Below, in pieces: positions 12,560 through 21,439 of a stretch of 64,000 bases of DNA (position 1 is the first letter of the stretch; each line of letters starts with the position of its first letter). The stretch lies in assembly GCA_019634635.1 (NCBI GenBank), contig JAHCBB010000004.1, positions 62,001 through 126,000 of the forward strand, written 5' to 3'. The DNA comes from Verrucomicrobiia bacterium. GTDB lineage: Bacteria > Verrucomicrobiota > Verrucomicrobiia > Limisphaerales > UBA9464. Both the position numbers and the translations under genes were made by a program. Below the pieces are notes generated by a model. It ran no database searches. It had not been told where the DNA came from and was given only the letters and a program-made list of their open reading frames with translations.

Positions 12560-13255
12560 TCATGGGGATCCGGCGGGGCGGTCGCCGGATGACGGCGTCC
12601 CGTCAAGAGGCGCCTGCCGGTCACGTCGGGCCTTCCAGACTTCGAACACGATGGGGAGCAGGCTTACGCCGATGATGCCCACCACCACGAGCTCGAAGTT
12701 TTTCTTCACCAGGGGGATGTTTCCGAAGTACCAGCCGACAGGCAATATGAGGCCGATCCAGAGGAGGGCCCCGAGGACGTTGAACGTCATGAAGCGCGAA
12801 TAAGTCATCGCGCCCATCCCGGCGACGAACGGCGCGAAGGTGCGCACGATCGGGACGAAGCGCGCGAGCACCACCGTCTTGGGACCGTACTTTTCAAAGA
12901 AGGCGTGGGTGCGATCCAGGTACTCCCGGCGGATCAGCCGGGGAAACGACACCACCATCCAGTTCCCGGCGTACCGCCCGATCCAGTAGTTCACGGTATC
13001 CCCCAGGATGGCGGCCACCAGCATCAGCCCGCCGGCCAGCCAGACATTGAGTCCGGACTCCGGATTCGCCGCCACCGCCCCCACCGCGAAGAGCAGCGAA
13101 TCGCCCGGCAGGAACGGGGTGATCACCAGTCCGGTCTCGCAGAAGATGATCAGGAACAGGATGCCGTAAATCCATGGGCCCTGCGATCGTGTCAACTCAA
13201 ACAGGTGGTCGCTGAGGTGCAGCACGACATCGAGCGTCTGCTTGAGAAAGTCCAT
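12560..13255 (-). CDS. DedA-family membrane protein
   Basis: A 231-residue integral membrane protein of the DedA/SNARE-associated family; characterised members are lipid-carrier flippases needed for envelope integrity. Family hallmarks are the acidic FCETGLVITPFLPGDSLLF near residues 38-56, the GDTVNYWIGR segment, and the arginine-rich FEKYGPKTVVLARFVPIVRT followed by FVAGMGAMTYSRF. Translation starts at ATG 13255 or the adjacent GTG 13258. It lies 61 bases upstream of the efflux adaptor gene on the same strand and could share a transcript with it. Confidence 0.94.
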   Translation of the reverse strand: MDFLKQTLDVVLHLSDHLFELTRSQGPWIYGILFLIIFCETGLVITPFLPGDSLLFAVGAVAANPESGLNVWLAGGLMLVAAILGDTVNYWIGRYAGNWMVVSFPRLIRREYLDRTHAFFEKYGPKTVVLARFVPIVRTFAPFVAGMGAMTYSRFMTFNVLGALLWIGLILPVGWYFGNIPLVKKNFELVVVGIIGVSLLPIVFEVWKARRDRQAPLDGTPSSGDRPAGSP

Positions 13256-13320
13256 CACGGGGCGCGACGTTGCGGGAACTTCGCCTTGCCCGGCAAGCGG
13301 GTTGTCGGATTACTGGCCGC

Positions 13321-14370
13321 ATGTTCGCCGCATTGCTTCATGGCCGCCGCCACCTGACGGTTGAGTCGCTGGAGGAGGCGGTCCTTGGCCCCGGCGAGGT
13401 GCGCGTCCGCGTCGCGGTGGCGCTGACGTGCGGCACGGACCTCAAGGTTTGGGACCGGGGGTACCATGCCCGCATGCTGCGGCCCCCTTGCCGGTTTGGA
13501 CACGAGTTCGCCGGGGTGATCTGCGAGGTGACACCGGGAGCGGTCGGTTGGGCGCCCGGGGACCGGGTGGTGGCCGCCAACTCCGCGCCATGCGGCTGCT
13601 GTCCCGCCTGCCGGCGCGGTCAGGAAAACCTCTGCGACGACCTGGTGTTCCTCAACGGTGCCTACGCCGAGTCGCTCGTGATTCCCGCCCGCATCGTGGA
13701 GCGCAACCTCCTGCGATTGGGTGCGGGCACTGCGTTTCGCGACGCGGCGCTCACGGAACCGCTGGCGTGCGTGCTCCAGGGGCTCGACGACCTCCGCCTC
13801 CAGCCCGGGGAGCGGCTGCTGGTGGTGGGCGCCGGGCCGATCGGCCTTCTGGCCGCCGCCGTGGCCACGGACCTTGGCGCCGACGTGGCGATTGCCGGCC
13901 GGGGCGTCCGGCGCCTCGCGGCCGCCCGGCGCCTGGGGGTCGGGGCGGTGGTGAACGTCACGGGTCAGGACGACGTCGAGTGGGCGGTGAAGTCCACGCT
14001 CGAGGAGGCCCGGTTTGACGCGGTGTTCGAAGCCGTCGGCACCCCGGCCACCTGGGCGGCCTGCACCCGGCTCGCGAGGAAGGGCGGACGGGTGAACTGG
14101 TTTGGTGGATGCCCCGCCGACACGTCGGTGACGGTGGATACCGAATTGGTGCACTACTCGGCGCTGACCTTGATGGCGAGCTTTCACCACACGCCCCGGA
14201 CGATCCGGCGGGCGCTCCAGATCCTGGAGGAGGGCCGCCTCCGAACCGCCGACCTCGTGGATGCCGAGGCGTCCCTTCGGGATCTGCCACGGGTCTTCGA
14301 ATCCATGGCGTCCCCGGGCGGGGCGATCAAGACCGCGATCCAGGTGAATGGGGTCCCGGAGGCCAGTTGA
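13321..14370 (+). CDS. Zinc-dependent alcohol dehydrogenase family protein (sorbitol/threonine dehydrogenase-like)
   Basis: A 349-residue medium-chain dehydrogenase. Catalytic zinc ligands are visible as C37 (ALTCGTD) and H61-E62 (GHEFAG). The structural-zinc cysteines are C91, C94, C97 and C105. The Rossmann nucleotide-binding turn is VVGAGPIGLLAAAVA. The late segment RKGGRVNWFGGCPADTSVTV is like that of polyol and threonine dehydrogenases, so the substrate is probably a polyol or hydroxy acid with NAD(P) as cofactor; the exact one cannot be read. The ATG at 13321 was chosen because an upstream in-frame start adds unrelated residues. It is divergent from dedA and convergent with the GltS gene. 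Confidence 0.88.
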   Translation: MFAALLHGRRHLTVESLEEAVLGPGEVRVRVAVALTCGTDLKVWDRGYHARMLRPPCRFGHEFAGVICEVTPGAVGWAPGDRVVAANSAPCGCCPACRRGQENLCDDLVFLNGAYAESLVIPARIVERNLLRLGAGTAFRDAALTEPLACVLQGLDDLRLQPGERLLVVGAGPIGLLAAAVATDLGADVAIAGRGVRRLAAARRLGVGAVVNVTGQDDVEWAVKSTLEEARFDAVFEAVGTPATWAACTRLARKGGRVNWFGGCPADTSVTVDTELVHYSALTLMASFHHTPRTIRRALQILEEGRLRTADLVDAEASLRDLPRVFESMASPGGAIKTAIQVNGVPEAS

Positions 14371-14371
14371 G

Positions 14372-14390
14372 GGGCCCGACCGCCGGGCCC
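14372..14390. terminator. Hairpin between convergent genes
   Basis: GGGCCCG-ACCGC-CGGGCCC is a perfect 7-bp stem with a 5-base loop, lying in the 23 bases between the stops of the dehydrogenase and the GltS gene. It has no T tract on either side, so it is at best a bidirectional terminator of the weak GC-only kind. Confidence 0.5.
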
Positions 14391-14393
14391 GGT

Positions 14394-15683
14394 TCAGCGC
14401 AGGAAAAAGTGACGGACAAAATCCGTGAAGTTGGCAATCAGCAGCGCGTTCGTGAAATCAATCAGAAAGGCCCCCACCAGCGGGACCACAATGAACGCCC
14501 GGGGAGCGAGGCCAAACTTGCGGGTGAGCACGTCCATGCACGCCAGCGCGTTGGCCGACGTGCCCAGCATGAAGCCGCAAAAGCCGCCGGCCATGATGGC
14601 GGCCTCGTAGTCGCGTCCCATGAGCCGGAAGGCGACCGTGACGGAAAGCAGCGCGACGAGAAGGACCTGGGCGATCAGCATCAGCAGCAGGGGCAGCGCC
14701 AGATGGGCCAGTTCCCACAGCTGCAGGGTCAGCAGTGCCATCACGATGAAGAAATAGAGGGAGACGCTGCCGATGGCGTCCATGGTCCGCTGGGAAATCC
14801 GGAAACAATGACAGTGGTCATCCAGATTTCTGAGGACCGCGGCCGCCAGCATGGCGCCGACGTAGGAGGGCAGGGTCATGCCGAGCCTCTGCAACCCGAG
14901 ACTGATCAGGGTGCCGATGCCCATGGCAAGGGTGAGCGCGATGACGTTGTCCATGAGCGCCGAATGCGTCGCGGGTTCCTCGGGCTCCAGGGGTGTGGCC
15001 TGGGGCGGTGGGGAGGCGTCGCCCGCATAAACGATGGCCTCGGCGGCGGACAGTGAGGAGGTGGGATCCGTCATCGGACCCGGGGGCTTGAGTCCGTGTC
15101 GCCGGATCAGCCAGCCTCCGGAGTACCCCCCGATCAGGCCGCCGGCGACGATGCCGAACATGGCGGCGGCGACCCCGAGGGTGGAGGCGCCGGTGACCCC
15201 CATGTTCTCGAAGGTGCCTCCGAATGCGAGTGCCGTCGCGGGTCCGCCGGCCATGGACACCGATCCCGAGACCAGTCCCAGCAGCGGGTTGAGGGAGAAC
15301 AGCCGCGCCAGCACCAGCCCGACGACGTTCTGGAGGATCACCGCGCCGGTGGCGAGCAGGAAGAACAGCAGCACCTGCGGTCCGCCCACCCGCAGCAGCC
15401 GCAGGCTCGCGCTCATGCCGATGGTGGTGAAAAACGCCACCATGATCACCTCGCGAAGCACGAGGTCCATTTCCAGGTTCACCACCCGGTCCCGGAGCGC
15501 CAGCGTGATCAGGGCGAACACCAGTCCACCGAGGACCGGTGCCGGGATGTGCAGGCGATCGAAGAGTGCCACCCGCCTTCGGAGCGACAGCCCCAGCACC
15601 ACCCCGACGCCCGAAATGCCGAGGACCTGGATTGCGTTCAGTTTGATGGAGAGGACGTCCACAAGCCGGATCCGGCGGATCAT
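14394..15683 (-). CDS. Sodium/glutamate symporter (GltS family)
   Basis: A 429-residue membrane carrier. It has the two inverted repeats typical of GltS with conserved glycine-rich re-entrant loops: VSGSVSMAGGPATALAFGGT in the first half and AIMAGGFCGFMLGTSANALA in the second. About ten hydrophobic helices are evident, with a hydrophilic central loop of about 45 residues. The expected activity is Na+-coupled glutamate uptake, although divergent members may carry other substrates. It ends convergently with the zinc dehydrogenase gene. Confidence 0.88.
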   Translation of the reverse strand: MIRRIRLVDVLSIKLNAIQVLGISGVGVVLGLSLRRRVALFDRLHIPAPVLGGLVFALITLALRDRVVNLEMDLVLREVIMVAFFTTIGMSASLRLLRVGGPQVLLFFLLATGAVILQNVVGLVLARLFSLNPLLGLVSGSVSMAGGPATALAFGGTFENMGVTGASTLGVAAAMFGIVAGGLIGGYSGGWLIRRHGLKPPGPMTDPTSSLSAAEAIVYAGDASPPPQATPLEPEEPATHSALMDNVIALTLAMGIGTLISLGLQRLGMTLPSYVGAMLAAAVLRNLDDHCHCFRISQRTMDAIGSVSLYFFIVMALLTLQLWELAHLALPLLLMLIAQVLLVALLSVTVAFRLMGRDYEAAIMAGGFCGFMLGTSANALACMDVLTRKFGLAPRAFIVVPLVGAFLIDFTNALLIANFTDFVRHFFLR

Positions 15684-15863
15684 GCCGCCGGGGAGTCAAC
15701 CGCGGCGAGTGGAACAGGGCGGGCAGGCATTGTCCATGGACACCGCGGTTCCGACACGCCGACCGCCGTTCGGCGGGATGGTTCCGTTGCGATTGCCTCC
15801 GCGCCCGGGCGGCGCGTAGCCTGCGTCCCTCGCAGTCGCCGGCAGCCGGCCTGCGGGTTTGTG

Positions 15864-16673
15864 ATGAGGACACTGTTTGATCTGACCGGGGAGTTGGCCG
15901 TGGTGATCGGCGGGACCGGTGTGCTGGGAGGGGCCATCGCCGAGGGCCTCGCTGCCGCCGGGGCTGCGGTGGCCGTGGTCGGCCGGAACGCCGACCGGGG
16001 CGAAGCCCGCGCCAACACCATTCGCGAACGGGGCGGAGAGGCGATGTTTGCCGCGGCGGATGCCCTCCACCGCGAGCAGTTGGCGGGGGCCAGGGATCGG
16101 ATCGTCGCGGCCTTCGGGGAGCCGACCGTCCTGGTGAACGCCGCGGGAGGCAACGACCTGAAGGTGACCGTGACGGACACCCGGCCGTTTGAGGGCATCG
16201 CGCTGGAAGACTGGCGTGCGAATTTTGATCTCAATCTCGCCGGAGGTGTCCTGGTGCCCTGCCAGGTGTTCGGACCAGCCCTGTGCGCCGCCGGACACGG
16301 CAGCATTCTGAACATCGCCAGTGTCTCCGCGCATGTCCCCCTGTCCCGTGTGGTCGCGTATTCCGCGGCCAAAGCGGCGGTGCTGAGTATCACCCAGTTT
16401 CTGGCCCGCGAATGGGCGCCCCGCGGTGTCCGTGTCAATTCCATCACGCCGGGGTTTTTCCCGGCGGAGCAGAACCGTCGCCTGCTGTTCCAGGAGGATG
16501 GTTCTCCGACCGATCGGACGCGCGCGATCTGGGGCCACACTCCAATGGGGCGCTTCGGCACACCCGATGAGCTGGTCGGGGCGGCGATCTTCCTCGCCAG
16601 TCCGCGGGCGAGCTCGTTTGTCACGGGTGCCGACCTGCGCGTGGATGGCGGCTTTCTCGCTCAAACCATTTGA
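15864..16673 (+). CDS. SDR family oxidoreductase, D-mannonate oxidoreductase-like
   Basis: A 269-residue short-chain dehydrogenase. The NAD(P)-binding motif is GGTGVLGGAIAEGLA, the NAG-type motif is VNAAGG, and the catalytic residues are in IASVSAHVPLSRVVAYSAAK (Ser, Tyr, Lys). The insertion PGFFPAEQNRRLL with GHTPMGRFGTPDELVGA is characteristic of SDR enzymes that interconvert fructuronate and mannonate in hexuronate breakdown, so that role is likely but inferred. Start ATG 15864 is preceded by an in-frame GTG at 15861. Its stop overlaps the ATG of the small lipoprotein gene (TGATG). Confidence 0.88.
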   Translation: MRTLFDLTGELAVVIGGTGVLGGAIAEGLAAAGAAVAVVGRNADRGEARANTIRERGGEAMFAAADALHREQLAGARDRIVAAFGEPTVLVNAAGGNDLKVTVTDTRPFEGIALEDWRANFDLNLAGGVLVPCQVFGPALCAAGHGSILNIASVSAHVPLSRVVAYSAAKAAVLSITQFLAREWAPRGVRVNSITPGFFPAEQNRRLLFQEDGSPTDRTRAIWGHTPMGRFGTPDELVGAAIFLASPRASSFVTGADLRVDGGFLAQTI

Positions 16674-17071
16674 TGGTCGTTCACACCATGACGGCATGCG
16701 CCTCTGACCCCAAGGGGCGTCCGGTGGCCCTGGTCACCGTCTGGGTCCTGCTGCTCGGACTTGGACTGGCCGGCGGATGTACCACATCTCCAGCCGGCGG
16801 TTGGGAGTCGCTCCGGGAGGGGATGACCTATTCCGAAGTCCAACACCGCGTGGGCCCCACGGATCCGGAGCTCAATGAAGCCTTGTTGGAGGCCCGGGAA
16901 CAGCAACGGATCGCGGAACGCGAGCTCGCCGAAGTCCGGTCGCGGGCGAAGCTCTCCAGCGGGGCCGGCGGGGTGCTGCTGCCGCCGATGAAATCCGATT
17001 TGGAGGTGACCTCGGGTGGGCGACGACTGGTCTTCCGCGAGGGGCGTCTGGTCTTCTGGGCTCCCCGATAG
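16673..17071 (+). CDS. Small putative lipoprotein of unknown function
   Basis: A 132-residue protein that is not recognised. The N-terminus holds a hydrophobic stretch (VALVTVWVLLLGLGLAGGC) ending in a lipobox, so it is predicted to be lipid-anchored; ATG 16688 is an alternative start. The mature part begins with LREGMTYSEVQHRVGP, reminiscent of the SmpA/BamE motif in which GMT-x-x-EV precedes a turn, then a charged helix (LLEAREQQRIAERELAEV). The start overlaps the SDR stop, suggesting translational coupling, but a functional link is not obvious. Confidence 0.65.
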   Translation: MVVHTMTACASDPKGRPVALVTVWVLLLGLGLAGGCTTSPAGGWESLREGMTYSEVQHRVGPTDPELNEALLEAREQQRIAERELAEVRSRAKLSSGAGGVLLPPMKSDLEVTSGGRRLVFREGRLVFWAPR

Positions 17072-17084
17072 TCCGGCGCGCCGC

Positions 17085-18260
17085 TCAACGGCGTCCTAGG
17101 CGCACATCCATCCACACCGCCAGGACGAGGACGAGTCCGCGGACGATGAATTTCGTCTCGGGGAGCACGCTCAGCAGGGTCATGCCATTCAGCAGGCTGG
17201 CCATGATCAGCGCACCGAACAGGGCGCCCAGGACGGTGCCGCGGCCACCCTTCAGCCGGGTCCCGCCGATGACGCACGCGGCGATGGCATCGAGTTCCAT
17301 CAGGTCGCCCACCGTCGTGGTGGAGGCCCCGGCATAGGCGGTGGCCATGAACCCGGTGATGGCGACAATGGCTCCGAGCATGAGGAACGCGAGGGTCACT
17401 ACGCGCTGCGTAGGTATGCCCGAGACGATGGCAGCCTCCTCGTTGCCGCCAATCGCATACAGGTAGCGTCCAAACGGCGTGTGCCGGGTCACGACGTGCA
17501 CGGCAATGGCCACCGCGCAGAGGATGAGAAAGGCCAGGGGCAGACCCCGGTACTGGTTGCAAACGAGCACGACCAGCAGCACGCCCTGGGCGGCGACGAA
17601 CAGCCGGAGGAACAGGGTTTCGAAGGCTTCGACGGCCACCCCGGCGGCCCGGCGGCGGCGACGCGCCCGCGCTTCAGTCCAGACGATCCCGGCGATCACC
17701 GCCGCCCCGAGGATCAACCCCGCAATGGGAGGCAGATAATAGGTGGTGAGCAGGGAATACAGATTGCTCTCGCCGCCGCGAACCACCGGGGTGGTGGCGC
17801 TGCCGATGGTCAGCCAGAACGCGCCGCGGAAGGCCAGCAGGGCCCCAAGGGTCACGATGAACGCCTGGATCCGGTTGCGGACGATGAACCAGCCCATGCC
17901 CAGGTAGAGCATCAGGCCGACGGCGAGGCTGAGCAGCAGGGCCGCCGGTGCCGGCCAGCCGTGCCGGAAGATCAGCACGCTCGCAATCCCCCCGGTCAGC
18001 CCGGCCCCGGCCCCCACCGACAGATCCGTGTGTCCCGGCAACAGGACCAGCAGCACCCCCACCGCGAGCGTCGCGGTGATGGACACCTCAATCATCAGCA
18101 TCGAAAGGTTCCGCGGACTCAGGAACTGCGGCGAGAGCAGTGCAAAAAGTCCCCAGATCAGCGCCAGCATGGCCGGCAGCGCGAGGCTGCGCAGGATTGC
18201 AGGGTTGACCGGGGCGGGAGGGGCGGGAGGGGCGGAGGCCACCGCAGCGGGGGAGATCAT
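17085..18260 (-). CDS. xylH: Sugar ABC transporter permease (XylH type)
   Basis: A 391-residue membrane permease of the CUT2/ribose-xylose class. It has about ten to twelve helices, and the typical segment GHTDLSVGAGAGLTGGIASV lies near residue 75. The cytoplasmic-coupling region is ARLKGG-like (VIGGTRLKGGRGTVLGALFG). The central loop with [10 protein letters not shown] and the total length resemble XylH more than the shorter RbsC. Its start lies 20 bases after the ATPase gene, completing a three-gene importer operon read right to left. The sugar (xylose or a related one) is inferred from the set. Confidence 0.88.
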   Translation of the reverse strand: MISPAAVASAPPAPPAPVNPAILRSLALPAMLALIWGLFALLSPQFLSPRNLSMLMIEVSITATLAVGVLLVLLPGHTDLSVGAGAGLTGGIASVLIFRHGWPAPAALLLSLAVGLMLYLGMGWFIVRNRIQAFIVTLGALLAFRGAFWLTIGSATTPVVRGGESNLYSLLTTYYLPPIAGLILGAAVIAGIVWTEARARRRRRAAGVAVEAFETLFLRLFVAAQGVLLVVLVCNQYRGLPLAFLILCAVAIAVHVVTRHTPFGRYLYAIGGNEEAAIVSGIPTQRVVTLAFLMLGAIVAITGFMATAYAGASTTTVGDLMELDAIAACVIGGTRLKGGRGTVLGALFGALIMASLLNGMTLLSVLPETKFIVRGLVLVLAVWMDVRLGRR

Positions 18261-18279
18261 GGGAGGCGTGGACCGGGAA

Positions 18280-19803
18280 TCAGACCAGGTTTGGGGAATG
18301 TCCCATGGCCGCAGCCATGAGGGACTCGGGATCGAAGTCGTCCAGCGTGAACGTGCCGCCCGGGGTCCCGTCGTGAAGCATCAGGATCCGGTCGCTCATG
18401 CCCATGAGCTCGGGGAGTTCGCTGGAGACCAGCACCACGGCACAGCCCTCGGCCGTCAACCGGTTGATCCAGTGGTACACTTCGAGTTTCGCACCGACGT
18501 CAATGCCGCGGGTGGGCTCGTCGAGAAGGACCACGCGCGGCTCGGTCATCAGCGCCTTGCCGAGGACGACCTTCTGCTGGTTGCCGCCGGAAAGGCCGGC
18601 CACCCCGGTGTCGAGTCCGGGCGCCTTCACCCGGAGGGCTTCAAAATAATGCCGGTTCAACGGCGTCTCGAGCGCCTCGTCCACCAGCCCGTGACGCGTC
18701 ACCCGATGCAGCGCGGACAACGAGAGGTTGTATCCGATCGTCCGGTCCATCAGCAGGCCGTAGCGCTTCCGGTCGTCGGTGACCAGGACCAGTCCCCGGC
18801 GAACCGACTCCCCCGGTGATGGCTCCGGATACGGCCTGCCGTGCAGGGCCACTTGCCCCGAGATGCGGTGGCCCCAGGCGCCGAAGAGGTGCAGGAGGGT
18901 CTCCGAACGTCCGGCACCCATCAGGCCGCCGATGCCCAGCACCTCTCCGGCGCGGACTTCGAAGTCCACCGCGCGCAACCGGGGCGGGGCGCCGGACGCC
19001 GGCGCCACGTGCAGATCCCGCACCTTGAGCAGGAGGTCGCCCACGGGCGCGGTGCGATCCCGTGGATACAGGTCGTGGATTTCGCGCCCGACCATGTGAT
19101 GGATGACTTCCGGGATGGCGGCGCCTGCGGCGTCCAGGGTGGTGATGCTGGCGCCATCGCGCAGGATCGTGATGCGGTCGGCGATCGCCAGGACCTCGCC
19201 AAGCTTGTGCGAGATGTAGATGCAGCCGACGCCGTTGGCGCGCAGATCGCGCAGGATGCGCAACAGGATGTCCACCTCCGTTCCGGCGAGGGCGGCCGTT
19301 GGCTCGTCGAGAATCAGGATCCGGGAGCTCCGCGCGAGGGCCTTGACGATCTCCACCAACTGACGCTGGCCCACGCCCAGTTCCCCGACCGGGGTGACGG
19401 GATCGAGGTCAATGGCAAATCGCTCCAGAAGGCGTGCCGCCTCCACCTGCGCCGTGTCCCAGTCCACCCAGGGGCCGCGTCGGGGCTCGTGTCCGAGGAA
19501 GATGTTCTCGGCGACCGACAGGCCGTCCACGAGCGCCAGTTCCTGGTGAATCACCGCAAGACCGGCCGCCTCGGCGTCGCGCGACGACTCAAAACGGACC
19601 TCGCGGCCGTCCACGAGGATGGTTCCCTCGTAGGTTCCCGCCGGGTGCAGTCCGGACAGGGTCTTGATCAGCGTGGACTTTCCAGCGCCATTCTCCCCGC
19701 AGAGGGCATGCACCTCCCCGGCGCGCAGGTCGAAGCTCACCCGATCCAGGGCGGTGACACCGGAGAACCGTTTGGTGAGATTGCGCGCTTCGAGCAGGGG
19801 CAT
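18280..19803 (-). CDS. xylG: Sugar ABC transporter ATP-binding protein (XylG type)
   Basis: A 507-residue protein with two fused ABC domains, as in all CUT2 sugar importers. The first has a full Walker A (GENGAGKST, residues 36-44), Walker B ILILDEPTAAL and a degenerate signature (LGVGQRQLVEIVKAL). The second has the altered P-loop GLMGAGRSE and an intact LSGGNQQKVVLGKAL signature with VVLLDEPTRGIDVGAK. This asymmetry is normal for the family. It energises the permease encoded 19 bases downstream. Confidence 0.93.
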   Translation of the reverse strand: MPLLEARNLTKRFSGVTALDRVSFDLRAGEVHALCGENGAGKSTLIKTLSGLHPAGTYEGTILVDGREVRFESSRDAEAAGLAVIHQELALVDGLSVAENIFLGHEPRRGPWVDWDTAQVEAARLLERFAIDLDPVTPVGELGVGQRQLVEIVKALARSSRILILDEPTAALAGTEVDILLRILRDLRANGVGCIYISHKLGEVLAIADRITILRDGASITTLDAAGAAIPEVIHHMVGREIHDLYPRDRTAPVGDLLLKVRDLHVAPASGAPPRLRAVDFEVRAGEVLGIGGLMGAGRSETLLHLFGAWGHRISGQVALHGRPYPEPSPGESVRRGLVLVTDDRKRYGLLMDRTIGYNLSLSALHRVTRHGLVDEALETPLNRHYFEALRVKAPGLDTGVAGLSGGNQQKVVLGKALMTEPRVVLLDEPTRGIDVGAKLEVYHWINRLTAEGCAVVLVSSELPELMGMSDRILMLHDGTPGGTFTLDDFDPESLMAAAMGHSPNLV

Positions 19804-19836
19804 GCCGCAACAGGGAGGCAGGTGGTGGCCGGACGT

Positions 19837-20880
19837 TTACTGGAAATCCTCCGCCCGGTGGAAGCCGTCCTTGACGACGGTATCCAGGAGGTTGGTCCGG
19901 TTCACCACAATGACCTCCTCCAGGATGCTCGGAACCTCCTTGAAGCCGTTGTCCACCGCCCCGTTGGCGATCAACACCTCGCGGCGGGCCATGGCCACGG
20001 CAGCCGCCGCCGCCCGGGCGGCGAGGCGGCTGAGCGGCTTGTAGATCGTCATGGCCTGGGTGCCCCGGTGGATCCTCTGGACGGCTGCCAGTTCGGCGTC
20101 CTGACCGGTCACCAGGACCTTTCCGGCCAGCCCCTCCTCGGTCAGCGCCTGGATGGCCCCGCCCGCGGTCCCGTCGTTGGAGGCGAGGATGGCGTCAATG
20201 CCCCGGCCGCGGGCGGTGATGGCCGCGTTCACGATCTTCTTCGCATTTTCCGGCTTCCAATCGAGCGCCCAGTCCTCAAACACCACCTCGAATTCGCCCC
20301 GGTCCACCAGCGGCTGCAGGACCTGGTCCTGCCCGGCTTTGAACAGCGCTGCGTTATTGTCAGTTTTCGACCCGTAGATCCTCGCAATACGCGCCCGACG
20401 TCCGCGAAGCTGATCCACGAGGTACTGCGCCTGCAGTTGACCCACGCGCACGTTGTCGAAGCTCACGTACAGGTCCACGTCGCTGTCGCGGATGAGGCGG
20501 TCGTAGGCGATCACCGGAATGCCCGCCGCCTTGGAGGCGCGAACCGCCTTGGCCATGGCTTCGCCGTTGTGCGGTACGATGACCATCACCGCCACGCCGC
20601 TGCTGATCAGCGACTCCACATCCCGCATCTGGGCCGCGTCATCGGAGTTGGCCGATTGCACCAGCACCTCGGCCCCGAGCCGGGCGGCCTCCTCCACAAA
20701 GCGGTCGCGGTCCCGCTGCCAGCGCTCCTCCTTGAGGGTGTCCAGTGAGAGGCCGATGCGCACCCGGCCGGAAGCCCGGGCGTCCGCAGGGGTGCCGGCC
20801 CGGTCGCGACGGGCCAGGACCAGTCCGATCAGGACGCTCAGGATCAGCGAGCCGGTGACCAGCAGGATGCGGGGATTCAT
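19837..20880 (-). CDS. xylF: Sugar ABC transporter substrate-binding protein (XylF type)
   Basis: A 347-residue periplasmic binding protein of the Peripla_BP_4 class, first gene of the importer operon. An N-terminal hydrophobic segment (ILLVTGSLILSVLIGLVLA) acts as signal or membrane anchor. Family motifs are IGLSLDTLKEERWQRDRD, IPVIAYDRLIRDSDVDLYVS and FDNVRVGQLQAQYLV, the last two close to XylF of D-xylose uptake. The late IDAILASNDGTAGGAIQAL is the ligand-domain hinge. No sugar regulator or kinase/isomerase gene is adjacent, so the xylose assignment rests on sequence resemblance only. Confidence 0.9.
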   Translation of the reverse strand: MNPRILLVTGSLILSVLIGLVLARRDRAGTPADARASGRVRIGLSLDTLKEERWQRDRDRFVEEAARLGAEVLVQSANSDDAAQMRDVESLISSGVAVMVIVPHNGEAMAKAVRASKAAGIPVIAYDRLIRDSDVDLYVSFDNVRVGQLQAQYLVDQLRGRRARIARIYGSKTDNNAALFKAGQDQVLQPLVDRGEFEVVFEDWALDWKPENAKKIVNAAITARGRGIDAILASNDGTAGGAIQALTEEGLAGKVLVTGQDAELAAVQRIHRGTQAMTIYKPLSRLAARAAAAAVAMARREVLIANGAVDNGFKEVPSILEEVIVVNRTNLLDTVVKDGFHRAEDFQ

Positions 20881-20978
20881 GACAGGTGGGTGGCGATGCG
20901 GTCAGGGAACACCGGGGCCGGCGATTGGGCCAAGTTGAAAAACCCGGCAGGCAATCTGTGGCACGGGCTGGTAGGGAC

Positions 20979-21107
20979 GGGCTCCCGCGCGTCCGCGACT
21001 TCCTCCGTAGTGCGGGTGGAGTCGTCGCGGAGAACGGGGGAAGGGTTTGGCTATGGGGCTTCCCGCGTTCCCCATCGTCTGTGCACGGGCGCCGCGGAGT
21101 TGAAGTG
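20979..21107. repeat. 129-bp direct repeat, copy 1
   Basis: Begins GGGCTCCCGCGCGTCCGCGA and ends GCCGCGGAGTTGAAGTG. It matches copy 2 at 21144-21272 without gaps and with about four mismatches. The 36-base spacer between copies contains CCCCTACCAAG, a string also seen near 6837-6848. It does not code in any consistent frame. Confidence 0.9.
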
Positions 21108-21143
21108 GGTCGCGGTGGAACACGCCCCTACCAAGTGTGGGAT

Positions 21144-21272
21144 GGGCTCCCGCACGTCCGCGACTTCCTCCGTAGTGCGGGTGGAGTCGTCGCGGAGAAC
21201 GGGGGAAGGGTTTCGCTATGGGGCTTCCCGCGTTCCCCATCGTCTCTGCACGGGCGCCGCGGAGCTGAAGTG
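21144..21272. repeat. 129-bp direct repeat, copy 2
   Basis: Second copy of the block at 20979-21107, offset by exactly 165 bases and about 97% identical. The low divergence points to a recent tandem duplication. Confidence 0.9.
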
Positions 21273-21405
21273 AATCCCTATCAGGTGCCTCGCGAAGCGC
21301 CAGATGCCAGCCAGCCACAGGCCCGGAATCTTGGCCAAATCGTTGCCCGATTGACTTTGGACTGGCAGGGAACCTGCACGACATTGCGGTGATCGTTCCC
21401 GCTCA

Positions 21406-21439
21406 CACTTGAAAGTGGACACTTTATAAATAGTTTACA
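21406..21439 (+). promoter_or_regulatory. AT-rich leader with short palindrome before the RCC1-protein gene
   Basis: CACTT-GA-AAGTG (21406-21417) is a perfect inverted repeat, followed by TTTATAAATAGTTTACA up to the ATG. TATAAA at 21425-21430 could be a -10 box but lacks a well-spaced -35. The low GC stands out in a GC-rich neighbourhood. It may be an operator/promoter; this is inference. Confidence 0.3.

Larger units (their letters stand above)
20881..21439. other. Long intergenic region upstream of xylF with a duplicated block
   Basis: No gene is seen in these 559 bases between the divergent xylF and the RCC1-repeat protein gene. The middle is occupied by two copies of a 129-base repeat and the right end is unusually AT-rich just before the next ATG. 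The promoters of both flanking genes must lie here. Short frames that cross the repeats are in-phase artefacts of the duplication. Confidence 0.6.

Noticed and set aside
7963..12675. A 1570-codon open frame on the plus strand across the RND operon
   Set aside because: It is antisense to the lipoate-ligase, RND permease and adaptor genes, which have clear family motifs. Its translation is Gly/Arg/His-rich with no domain; it is a by-product of GC-rich codon use.
20979..21272. CRISPR array
   Set aside because: Only two 129-bp units with a single 36-base spacer; not CRISPR repeat length and no cas genes. No CRISPR was seen anywhere in the window.
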